Of a DNA stretch of 64,000 nucleotides, positions 31,118 to 38,143 are shown piece after piece. Both the position numbers and the translations under genes were made by a program. A model generated the notes under the pieces. That model did no database searches. It was not told where the DNA came from and was given only the letters and a program-made list of their open reading frames with translations. Numbering within the stretch: position 1 is the stretch's first letter; the number at the start of each line of letters is the position of its first letter. Origin of the DNA: Bacillus infantis. Its GTDB lineage: Bacteria; Bacillota; Bacilli; Bacillales; Cytobacillaceae. The stretch is from positions 1 through 64,000 of the forward strand of contig NZ_JAIVAP010000020.1 of assembly GCF_020171945.1 (NCBI RefSeq). Reading direction: 5' to 3'.

Positions 31118-32626
31118 ATGGAAACTGCTACGTTAATTACTTTTATTGTGTATTTAATTGGAATGCTTGCAATTGGACTTATTTCATATAAACTGACAAG
31201 CAATCTGTCTGACTATGTACTCGGAGGGAGAAGCCTAGGGCCTGGAGTGACAGCTCTTAGTGCCGGCGCTTCTGATATGAGCTCCTGGCTGCTGCTTGGA
31301 CTCCCGGGCCTTGCTTATGCAACAGGACTTGATTCTATTTGGATGTGTATCGGCTTGATTATTGGTGCTTATCTAAACTGGAAATTTGTTGCTTCCAGGC
31401 TGCGCGCCTATACGGAGGTTGCGAATGACTCCATCACAGTCCCCGATTTTTTCGAAAACCGCTTTAAGGATGGATCACGGCTTCTCCGTGTTATATCCGC
31501 TCTCGTTATTTTAATATTTTTCACTTTTTATGCTTCATCCGGTCTTGTAGGGGGAGCCCTGCTTTTCCAGGAGACTTTTGGGATGACGTATAATACGGCC
31601 CTGCTGATTGGGGCGATAGTCATCATTTCCTATACCTTCCTTGGCGGCTTCCTGGCTGTGAGCTGGACAGACTTTTTCCAGGGTCTTCTAATGTTCCTGG
31701 CGCTTGTAATCGTTCCTATTGTAGCTTTCACAAAGCTTGGCGGATGGGGAGAAACGATAGATACAGTCAGGTCCATCGATCCGTCATATCTGGATCCGAT
31801 TGATACGATGTCAGGTCTGGGAATTGTTTCTCTTATGGCTTGGGGGCTCGGCTATTTCGGCCAGCCGCATATCATTACCCGATTCATGGCGATCAGGTCC
31901 ACAAAGGAAATTCCTAAAGCCCGTTTTTATGGGATGTCCTGGATGACTATTTCTATTATCGGCGCCATTTTGGTCGGCCTTGTAGGGATCCCGTCATTCG
32001 CGGATAACCCGCTGATTCAGGGTGATGTGGATAATAGCGAAAAGGTGTTTATTTTCTTTGCCGATATCCTGTTTAATCCATGGGTATCAGGCATCCTGCT
32101 GGCTGCAATCCTGTCAGCAATCATGAGTACGATTGATTCCCAGCTGCTTGTATCATCGAGTGCATTGGCGGAGGATTTTTATAAAGGCATCATCCGTAAA
32201 AATGCGGGCGATAAAGAGCTTGTCTGGGTCGGGCGCATCGGTGTTATCGTCATTGCATTGATTGCGATTCTTCTCGCCTATACAGGCAATCCGAAAAACG
32301 GCGGGGCTTCAATTCTTGACCTGGTCAGCTATGCATGGGGCGGATTCGGTGCCGCATTCGGTCCGGTTGTTCTTTTGTCACTGTATTGGAAGAGGATGAC
32401 CCGCAACGGAGCGCTTGCAGGTATGCTTACCGGCGCCATCACAGTGGTCGTCTGGAAGCAGCTGACGGACAAAGAAATTATTCCGTTTGAGCTGTATGAA
32501 ATTGTTCCCGGCTTTTTCCTTGCTCTAATAGCGATTGTCATCTTCAGCCTTATCGGCAATCAGCCAAGTAAGGTCATTGAGGAAGAATATGAAGAAGCAG
32601 TCGAAAGGGATCACGAAAAAAACTGA
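31118..32626 (+). CDS. putP: Sodium/proline symporter
   Basis: A 502-aa sodium:solute symporter with the 12-13 hydrophobic segments of the family. Key stretches: YVLGGRSLGPGVTALSAGAS, SSWLLLGLPGLAYATG (Na/proline site), YTFLGGFLAVSWTDFFQG, and MSTIDSQLLVSSSALAEDFY. It takes up proline with sodium, either as nutrient (PutP) or osmoprotectant (OpuE); the nearby pruA favours the first, synteny with B. subtilis opuE the second. It is a tandem paralog of the frameshifted gene upstream and is very similar in the core. Confidence 0.92.
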   Translation: METATLITFIVYLIGMLAIGLISYKLTSNLSDYVLGGRSLGPGVTALSAGASDMSSWLLLGLPGLAYATGLDSIWMCIGLIIGAYLNWKFVASRLRAYTEVANDSITVPDFFENRFKDGSRLLRVISALVILIFFTFYASSGLVGGALLFQETFGMTYNTALLIGAIVIISYTFLGGFLAVSWTDFFQGLLMFLALVIVPIVAFTKLGGWGETIDTVRSIDPSYLDPIDTMSGLGIVSLMAWGLGYFGQPHIITRFMAIRSTKEIPKARFYGMSWMTISIIGAILVGLVGIPSFADNPLIQGDVDNSEKVFIFFADILFNPWVSGILLAAILSAIMSTIDSQLLVSSSALAEDFYKGIIRKNAGDKELVWVGRIGVIVIALIAILLAYTGNPKNGGASILDLVSYAWGGFGAAFGPVVLLSLYWKRMTRNGALAGMLTGAITVVVWKQLTDKEIIPFELYEIVPGFFLALIAIVIFSLIGNQPSKVIEEEYEEAVERDHEKN

Positions 32627-32730
32627 TTATGGAAAACCGGTTTAAAAGCTGGAACGTCATAATCAAATGGAACACATAATGTAAGAAATATTCCCGTGGA
32701 TTTTTATAAAGTGTAAAAAAAACGCTATGC

Positions 32731-32764
32731 GGCCTTTCCCGAATGTGGGAAAGGCCATTTTTTA
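32731..32764 (+). terminator. Terminator after putP
   Basis: Perfect 10-bp stem GGCCTTTCCC / GGGAAAGGCC with a 6-base loop and a T-run. Confidence 0.9.
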
Positions 32765-32871
32765 TGGAGGAAGTAAGCCTTTTTAATCGGATCTGAGCCG
32801 GGTGCATACCAGCGGGAGGAAGGGAAAATGAATTAATTGCGTTTTCGTTTTAATCTTTCCAAGCCCATATC

Positions 32872-32880
32872 CATACGATA
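32872..32880 (+). promoter_or_regulatory. SigmaK-like -10 element
   Basis: CATACGATA is a perfect match to the SigmaK -10 consensus CATANNNTA, 30 bases upstream of the TTG start at 32911. A clear -35 AC at standard spacing is not seen. It suggests late mother-cell expression. Confidence 0.5.
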
Positions 32881-32910
32881 ACGTAGAACGTAATAAGGGA
32901 GAGAGTTCCT

Positions 32911-34254
32911 TTGCTGGGAAAATTCATCTTTATAAATGGCCTTGTTTCACCGAGAATATATAAAACCTGCGATGGACAATTGCCGGATAACCAGCAAACA
33001 TATTGCACAGGATTTCTGGAAGAAAAGATATGTGAGCTGGAGGAGAAAATAAATTTTTACGAGGAAGAGAACGGATGCTTGAGGAGCCAGATATGCAATC
33101 TGCAGATTGCTTACAGCCAGCTTTCTCAGCTGCTTATTTGCCAGGAATATTACACCGGCTGCCTGTCATCGCAGAAATACAAAGAAACATCTCAACATAG
33201 ACAGCCAGTATATTGGCACAGTGCTTCAGGAAAGTATAATAGTCCAGATCCCGGAAGAATGGCTGGAAGCCTTGAGGGTAAAACCAATCCTTCTGAGCCG
33301 CAGGATATTCGGCCGTATTGGCATCAAGAAAGAATGTTTAAAAAAATGGAACAGGCCAGGCCTGAGGGCCGTTCTTCGGATGCTGAAAAAATTCCGCTGA
33401 TTCAGCCGCCGGATTATTATACTCTAGTCTCTATGGAAGATAACCCCTCCGATTCAAATGTAAACAGCATAGAGGATCTATCTAAGGCAGAAGTCCCTGA
33501 TGAATCAGCAGATATTGAATCAGGGAACTTATCCGCTGATTCTAATGAAACAATTGAATTCTATAGCAATCTTGACGAGAGCTCTGAAGAAAGCGCTGCA
33601 GCAGATGACATGGAGCCCGATGACGTGAATCACGCCTTTGACGAGAAAGTGGATGAATCTGATCAAGGTCAAGCTGATAGCTTTATTTCTGACTGGGAAC
33701 AGCCCGGCACAGAATCTGCAGAATTTAATTTTGAGGATGGTGAGCTGATAGAATCGAACAGCACTTCTGAGAAAATTCCACACGAAGAGGCAGGGGATTA
33801 TGATTCACCCGTAGAAGATGATTTTGATTTACTCATAGAGCAGGATGCCGCTGATTCAGCAGCCTTCCATACTACTGAAGAAATTCTTCCTGACACAGAA
33901 AATATGAAAGAAACAGAGACGGAGAAAATGGAAGAGTACCCTGGTTCTCAAAGGGAAGCAGAGGGGGGATCAGCAAGCCGGCTTCCTGAAAAAAGTGAAG
34001 GTGATTCGGCGGATTTATGGCAATTGGCTGCTGAAGGACTGCCATTGCATCAGGTGCAGTTAATAGAATGGCTGTTTATGCTTCCCCCCGACTATCCTGT
34101 TGATTATGTATACACAGATAGAGCCGCAATAAAGGTAATCAGATTTGAAGGACTTAACACAGCGGAGAGGCTGGCAAACTTCATCAGCAAGGACGGATTA
34201 GTTTCTATTCCATTTAAAGATATTAACGGAATTGTATTTCCGGAAGATAAATGA
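32911..34254 (+). CDS. Acidic, coiled-coil protein of the Mn-oxidase neighbourhood
   Basis: 447 aa, no known family recognised. The N-terminus has a predicted coiled coil (~35-75, ELEEKINFYEEENGCLRSQI) with several Cys; a polar Pro/Tyr/His-rich section follows; residues ~170-370 are strongly acidic and Ser-rich; the last ~75 residues form a compact domain (MLPPDYPVDYVYTDRAAIKV ... VSIPFKDINGIVFPED) clearly like the protein at 34320-34583. TTG start after AAGGGAGAGAG. Composition and the SigmaK-like site fit a spore surface protein; that is inference. A second frame is open at 33107-33400. Confidence 0.75.
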   Translation: MLGKFIFINGLVSPRIYKTCDGQLPDNQQTYCTGFLEEKICELEEKINFYEEENGCLRSQICNLQIAYSQLSQLLICQEYYTGCLSSQKYKETSQHRQPVYWHSASGKYNSPDPGRMAGSLEGKTNPSEPQDIRPYWHQERMFKKMEQARPEGRSSDAEKIPLIQPPDYYTLVSMEDNPSDSNVNSIEDLSKAEVPDESADIESGNLSADSNETIEFYSNLDESSEESAAADDMEPDDVNHAFDEKVDESDQGQADSFISDWEQPGTESAEFNFEDGELIESNSTSEKIPHEEAGDYDSPVEDDFDLLIEQDAADSAAFHTTEEILPDTENMKETETEKMEEYPGSQREAEGGSASRLPEKSEGDSADLWQLAAEGLPLHQVQLIEWLFMLPPDYPVDYVYTDRAAIKVIRFEGLNTAERLANFISKDGLVSIPFKDINGIVFPEDK

Positions 34255-34275
34255 TTTCTTATCCAATAACAGAGA

Positions 34276-34308
34276 AAAATGGGGAAACACATAGCTTCCC
34301 CATTTTAT
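34276..34308. terminator. Convergent bidirectional terminator
   Basis: AAAATGGGGAA / TTCCCCATTTT perfect 11-bp stem, between two convergent genes; A- and T-runs on both sides serve both strands. Confidence 0.85.
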
Positions 34309-34319
34309 TCTGACAAAAC

Positions 34320-34583
34320 TTATGCTTCTTCTTCCTCTTCTAGATCCGCTGCATCGCCTGCAGGGGCATAAGGATGTGCAAAGCAAATTCCGTTAATTCT
34401 ATCCGCATCAAAAACACACACATGGCAATCTTTGATAAAGTAAGCCAAACCGTCGCAATAGTTGCTGAATCTATCCACATATGCTTTAGCACCGTTTACA
34501 AACACAGAGCCTACTGGATAATTTGGAGGCAACTTTCTTAGCAATCCCTCAACATTGCTTTCATATCTTTCCATTCTCTTCAC
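34320..34583 (-). CDS. Small protein sharing the C-terminal domain of the 447-aa protein
   Basis: 87 aa. The core LRKLPPNYPVGSVFVNGAKA ... LAYFIKDCHVCVF ... INGICFAHP matches the final domain of the acidic protein at 32911-34254, element by element (LPP-YPV, LA-FI, D-INGI-F). The C-terminus is a run of Asp/Glu. The start is GTG 34583 or ATG 34574; neither has a strong ribosome binding site. It is probably the third gene of a minus-strand set with the TlpA-like gene. Function unknown. Confidence 0.72.
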   Translation of the reverse strand: MKRMERYESNVEGLLRKLPPNYPVGSVFVNGAKAYVDRFSNYCDGLAYFIKDCHVCVFDADRINGICFAHPYAPAGDAADLEEEEEA

Positions 34584-34682
34584 TCTCTTTTCTAAAATAT
34601 TTCTCCTTGAGGAGATAGTATATAGTATTCGGAATGGCAGTTAATGTTTGGACAAATACCCTGCTAGAGTAAAATGGGTTTT

Positions 34683-34997
34683 TTACCATTCGGACGATTC
34701 ATCGGAAACCTCATCTGGAGAGGCCACTATTTTAATGGACCTAATAGCGTCCAGTGGTATGATACGGAAGGTATGACACTGGCAGGGTTCCCTGCTATTC
34801 TCCTTATCATCGTTACACTCGGCTGCTTTCTTGTCCTCTGATGGCTTATCCTTTATAGGTTTCTTCTTCTTCAGTCCTTTTTTCTTTATACAATTTTTTA
34901 GTGCGATCTGCTGAAGGGCTGCCAGAATTTCAAAAGAGTCCGCTGAAGGATCTATAATTTTCGTATAGCAGCCCTGTTTACAACAATTTCCTCCCAT
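34683..34997 (-). CDS. Cys/Lys-rich small protein with beta-domain motif
   Basis: 104 aa, not assigned to a known family. It starts MGGNCCKQGCYTKIIDP, has a helical piece (DSFEILAALQQIALKN), then a lysine-rich linker (KKKGLKKKKPIKDK), then CQCHTFRIIPLDAIRSIKIV. The last element is very like TFRIVPMEDVKWVEF in the His-rich protein at 42970-43494, which also has a charged low-complexity insert before it. ATG with AAGGAGA upstream; 30 bases after the TlpA-like gene, so co-transcribed. Spore-surface or metal-related role inferred from context only. Confidence 0.75.
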   Translation of the reverse strand: MGGNCCKQGCYTKIIDPSADSFEILAALQQIALKNCIKKKGLKKKKPIKDKPSEDKKAAECNDDKENSREPCQCHTFRIIPLDAIRSIKIVASPDEVSDESSEW

Positions 34998-35027
34998 GAC
35001 ATTCTCTCCTTATAATTTTGCTTTTGC

Positions 35028-35534
35028 TTATTGAAATTTTCGGGTGGTCTCTTGGAGATACCGTTCAGTTAGAGGCCCTATATGATACTCCACAATCACC
35101 CCGTCCTCATTTATAAAATAGGTGCTGGGCAAGGAAAGAATGCGGTACTTTTCAAACACACTGCCAGAATGGTCAAGGAGGATCGGGAAGCTTATTTCAT
35201 ATTCCTTTACAAACTGCATAACGGCCGTCTTGGAGGACTCGTTGTCAGTCATGTTGATGCCTATAACCGTGATGTCTTCTGATTGCTGGGAAAACTGATT
35301 CAGTGCAGGCATTTCCGTGTTGCAGGGGCCGCACCAGGTTGCCCAAAAATTCAGCACAATCAATTTTCCATCATAGTCAGTTAGTTTCATTGATTTACCG
35401 TGAATGGATGCTAATTGAAATTGTGGAGCCGTATGACCCTTTTCAGCATATTCATCCTGATCTCCTTTAAAGCCGGCAAATAGGGTCCAGGCAAACAAGG
35501 ACACCAGAAGGACCAAAGAAATCCTCTTTGCCAA
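35028..35534 (-). CDS. TlpA/ResA-like membrane-anchored thioredoxin
   Basis: A 168-aa thiol-disulfide oxidoreductase. An N-terminal hydrophobic segment (KRISLVLLVSLFAWTLFAGF) serves as a signal anchor; the active site is WATWCGPC with Cys68 and Cys71; LPSTYFINEDG carries the cis-Pro loop. Such proteins reduce disulfides in exported metalloproteins, such as copper or haem sites. It is divergent from the mnx-like operon, sharing the 160-base region between. With the SCO1-like gene at 44190 it is a candidate for the redox partner role ascribed to MnxC. Confidence 0.85.
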   Translation of the reverse strand: MAKRISLVLLVSLFAWTLFAGFKGDQDEYAEKGHTAPQFQLASIHGKSMKLTDYDGKLIVLNFWATWCGPCNTEMPALNQFSQQSEDITVIGINMTDNESSKTAVMQFVKEYEISFPILLDHSGSVFEKYRILSLPSTYFINEDGVIVEYHIGPLTERYLQETTRKFQ

Positions 35535-35656
35535 TAGAACGCCTCCTTTCCTTCCTAAAGATATGCTTCCTTCATCTTATTCAGCCCCAAAAGAACAGCC
35601 AGTGCGATTTACCTATACTGTGATAGACTGTTGTCCATTCCAAAACCCTTTTATTG

Positions 35657-35665
35657 CATATTATA
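35657..35665 (+). promoter_or_regulatory. SigmaK-like -10 element of the mnx-like operon
   Basis: CATATTATA matches CATANNNTA perfectly and lies 38 bases before the first start codon, with GGAGG at 35682. The -35 is unclear. The mnx operon of Bacillus SG-1 is reported to be transcribed in late sporulation from a SigmaK-type promoter, which fits. Confidence 0.6.
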
Positions 35666-35694
35666 GGAGAAATATGTAAATGGAGGGGGAGTAA

Positions 35695-36114
35695 GTGGCA
35701 AGCACCTATATAGGATTGCTTCTATATTTAAATCTTACAGCCAACATTTTATTGTATAGGGAACTCTACAAGGCCAGGAAGCTGATCGGTTTCCAGCTGG
35801 GTATGAATATCTCCATCTTAATGGGCGGAGTGACGGCACTTTGTACAGGCGTGCTCCTCATCTCTCAATTTCCATTCTCTTTTACTATGGTCACGATTAT
35901 CAGTACAGTTGCAGGCATGGCAGCAGGTGGGGCTTATGGGGCATTATTTGATTATCAAACGCTTCTTACCGGGTATGCAAATGGGCTGATGATTGGTTTG
36001 ATGGCTCCCATGATTGGATCGATAATAGATAACGATTGGCTGTTTATTTGTTTTATGGAACTGCTGCTCGCTGTATCTTCCATATTTGTCATATCAGCTT
36101 CCAGAAGAGCCTGA
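35695..36114 (+). CDS. Small polytopic membrane protein, first gene of mnx-like operon
   Basis: 139 aa with about four predicted membrane segments and a glycine-rich helix (STVAGMAAGGAYGALFDY). GTG start after GGAGGGGG. It is a distant paralog of the next gene: both have an N-terminal LYKAR/SRKL segment after the first helix. Position suggests mnxA of the SG-1 operon, but I cannot confirm the match by sequence, so no symbol is given. A role in metal or protein transport to the coat is only inferred. Confidence 0.78.
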   Translation: MASTYIGLLLYLNLTANILLYRELYKARKLIGFQLGMNISILMGGVTALCTGVLLISQFPFSFTMVTIISTVAGMAAGGAYGALFDYQTLLTGYANGLMIGLMAPMIGSIIDNDWLFICFMELLLAVSSIFVISASRRA

Positions 36115-36153
36115 CCCTGAGATCTGTGAATGAAATGGAAAGGAGCTGCCGGT

Positions 36154-36612
36154 ATGGATTTTCTTCTGGCGTTAACGTTTTTATTAAACCTGTCTGCCGG
36201 GTTTATCAGCTTTTTTGTTTTATATAAGTCCCGGAAGCTTTTTAACGACAGATACGCCATGACAGTAGCTATGAGTGCTTCCTCTGTTTTATCCATCTTC
36301 TTAAGCATGACCGGTTCACTTTTTTTCTCCGATAATGTTCTTATCACCATGGCAAGCATGCTCCTGGGAGGAGCCATCGGGATCCTATTTGGCATGATGG
36401 GAAGGCTGCATGCTGTCCTGTCAGGCTTTATGGGCGGAACGGCAGGGGGGATGGCAGGTGCTATGATGGGCGCTGTCATTAAAGACCCGGCTTTATGCAA
36501 TTTGCCTTCAGCCGGAAATGGTATTGCGTTCAGCATGGCAGTCTTCAGCAGCTTTGGATCTTTTATCGTCATTCTATCTATGTTTTTGATTTGCTATTCT
36601 TTGAGAGTTTAA
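36154..36612 (+). CDS. Glycine-rich polytopic membrane protein, second gene of mnx-like operon
   Basis: 152 aa, about four membrane segments. The third is rich in small residues and Met (MGGTAGGMAGAMMGAVIKD), a pattern of tight GxxxG packing also seen in metal-handling membrane proteins. ATG 36154 follows AAGGAG; an upstream in-frame ATG (36130) lacks one. It is a paralog of the preceding gene. It could correspond to mnxB; not proven from sequence. Confidence 0.78.
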   Translation: MDFLLALTFLLNLSAGFISFFVLYKSRKLFNDRYAMTVAMSASSVLSIFLSMTGSLFFSDNVLITMASMLLGGAIGILFGMMGRLHAVLSGFMGGTAGGMAGAMMGAVIKDPALCNLPSAGNGIAFSMAVFSSFGSFIVILSMFLICYSLRV

Positions 36613-36643
36613 GCTGACAGCTATAGAGAAAGGGGATGAGCAA

Positions 36644-37402
36644 TTGAGCAGGAAAAGCAGATTGGATGAGTATACTAAGCTGCTGCTGGAACAGAGGGAG
36701 AAAGAAGAAAAAAAAGAAGACCCGCTGAATCATTTTCAGGAAAAGTCAGGCACAGGGCTGACTTCGCCCCATTCTGCAATGAGCAGTGAAGAACTGCGGG
36801 TGTTCATGAAATACAAGGACCATAAAAATCTCCTTGCCATTTCAGAGGGAGCCAAGGAACGCAAGAAATTTCTTATATTGAAAGAATTTTTAAAATCAAA
36901 ACGCAATCAGCCTGTAGAGATTTTGTATTTCAATCCATCTCTGGCAAAGGTTGAAGCAAAAGTGAGTACAATTGGAAGAGATTTTGTCATGGTGACAGAT
37001 TTAAGAAAGAGGATATGGATTCCTTATAATGTGATCCAGTCTGCAACCATTCCTTACGATGTCCCCAATTACTCGAACACCCATCAGCATTTTATTTATG
37101 ACAATGATTTAAGGAGTAAACTGCTCCGGAATTTCGGCAGTACTGTTCATAAAAGAGTTGCACTCGTTCAGCAGTTTTATGAAGAAACCCTGCACACCAA
37201 TCTGCAGTCATGGAAAAAGACAATGGTCCGTGTCGTTACTCCCGGCAAGTCCTTTTTTGGAAGAATTGAAGGAGCTGATAAGTCTGTCCTGCAGTTAAAG
37301 CTGTTCAATCGCATGCAGGAAATTCCCATTGGAGAAATCCATTCGGTTCAAACACTCCGTTTTCTGCAGTTCATAGGTGAATTAATCAAATTTCGCAGAT
37401 AG
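36644..37402 (+). CDS. mnxD: MnxD-like protein
   Basis: 252 aa directly upstream of the mnxE/F/G-like genes, the place of mnxD in Bacillus SG-1 and PL-12. A charged N-terminal ~70 residues (EQREKEEKKEDPLNHF) precede two beta-rich repeats: residues ~88-135 (VEILYFNPSL ... KRIWIPYNVIQSATIP) and ~193-240 (MVRVVTPGKSF ... MQEIPIGEIHSVQTLR). Each ends with the I-P-x-x-x-I-x-x motif shared across the locus. TTG start after AAAGGGG. In published work MnxD was not part of the purified oxidase complex; function unknown. Confidence 0.72.
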   Translation: MSRKSRLDEYTKLLLEQREKEEKKEDPLNHFQEKSGTGLTSPHSAMSSEELRVFMKYKDHKNLLAISEGAKERKKFLILKEFLKSKRNQPVEILYFNPSLAKVEAKVSTIGRDFVMVTDLRKRIWIPYNVIQSATIPYDVPNYSNTHQHFIYDNDLRSKLLRNFGSTVHKRVALVQQFYEETLHTNLQSWKKTMVRVVTPGKSFFGRIEGADKSVLQLKLFNRMQEIPIGEIHSVQTLRFLQFIGELIKFRR

Positions 37403-37499
37403 AACGATTCTATGCCAATTTACACAGGAATAGTGCCCGAAATTGAATATGATAAACGGAGAAATCATTTTTGTTTGTTTATATAAAGGAGGATTTAAA

Positions 37500-37805
37500 T
37501 TGGCATCAGAACTAGAAGATCTCCAGGATGATCGTTTTTACCAGGAGCTTATGAAGCTTAAAGGGACAGACATCCTGCTGATAACCCAGTCAAGTCAGCT
37601 GAACCTGCTTGGGCAGACATTTCGCCCCATCTTTTCCGGCACGATTGTTGAAGTTGAACATGGCCATATTACTCTTTTTCCTGTAACAGTTAAACTGATC
37701 AATGCTCCATTCTATAAGTTTCCTAATCCGCTGAGCTTTCCCGTAGAAAAAATCTCACAATATGCTCCAGGCTTTGATAGCAACACCATATTCCCTTTAA
37801 CGTAA
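37500..37805 (+). CDS. mnxE: MnxE-like manganese oxidase subunit
   Basis: 101 aa starting at TTG 37500, 8 bases after AAAGGAGG; an earlier in-frame ATG at 37443 has no ribosome binding site. Size and position match MnxE (~12 kDa), which with MnxF forms the accessory part of the Mn(II) oxidase complex. After a charged helix (ELEDLQDDRFYQELMKLKG) come beta strands (DILLITQSS, IFSGTIVEVEHGHITLFPV) and a closing PLSFPVEKISQYAP. No Cys is present, so copper binding would use other ligands. Confidence 0.75.
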   Translation: MASELEDLQDDRFYQELMKLKGTDILLITQSSQLNLLGQTFRPIFSGTIVEVEHGHITLFPVTVKLINAPFYKFPNPLSFPVEKISQYAPGFDSNTIFPLT

Positions 37806-37818
37806 GGAGGTATAGAAG

Positions 37819-38133
37819 TTGTCAAAAAACGAGAATGGATCGACTTATTCACATGACCCTGCTTTTGAAAATATTAACTTGGTGCATGATGCGGCATTAA
37901 TCCAGCATTTTGTTAATGGAACTGGCAGAAAGGCAATTTTGCTGACACCCTCTTTTCCATTTTTATTCATCGGAAGAATTGTTGGTGTAATTGATGATAT
38001 TTTGGAGTTAGATGTAGAAACAACCCATTTTTCCCAGCTGGAAGGGCGCATCTGGCATATTCATATCCACTCCATTGAAACTTTTTATATTGAACGGGAT
38101 GATGGATTGAGAATTCCGGAACTGAAGGATTGA
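37819..38133 (+). CDS. mnxF: MnxF-like manganese oxidase subunit
   Basis: 104 aa, TTG start 8 bases after AAGGAGG, 13 bases downstream of mnxE and 10 before mnxG. Size matches MnxF (~11-12 kDa). Beta-rich core: KAILLTPSFPFLFIGRIVGV, then DDILELDVETTHF and RIWHIHIHSIETFYIE. It is similar in layout to MnxE and also shares the closing strand motif of the locus. The two His in HIHIH are possible metal ligands (inference). Confidence 0.77.
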   Translation: MSKNENGSTYSHDPAFENINLVHDAALIQHFVNGTGRKAILLTPSFPFLFIGRIVGVIDDILELDVETTHFSQLEGRIWHIHIHSIETFYIERDDGLRIPELKD

Positions 38134-38143
38134 GGTGAACGAA

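Noticed and set aside
32675-32683. CATAATGTA, another perfect SigmaK -10 pattern
   Set aside because: It lies upstream of the putP terminator and over 220 bases from the next gene; most likely chance in AT-rich DNA.
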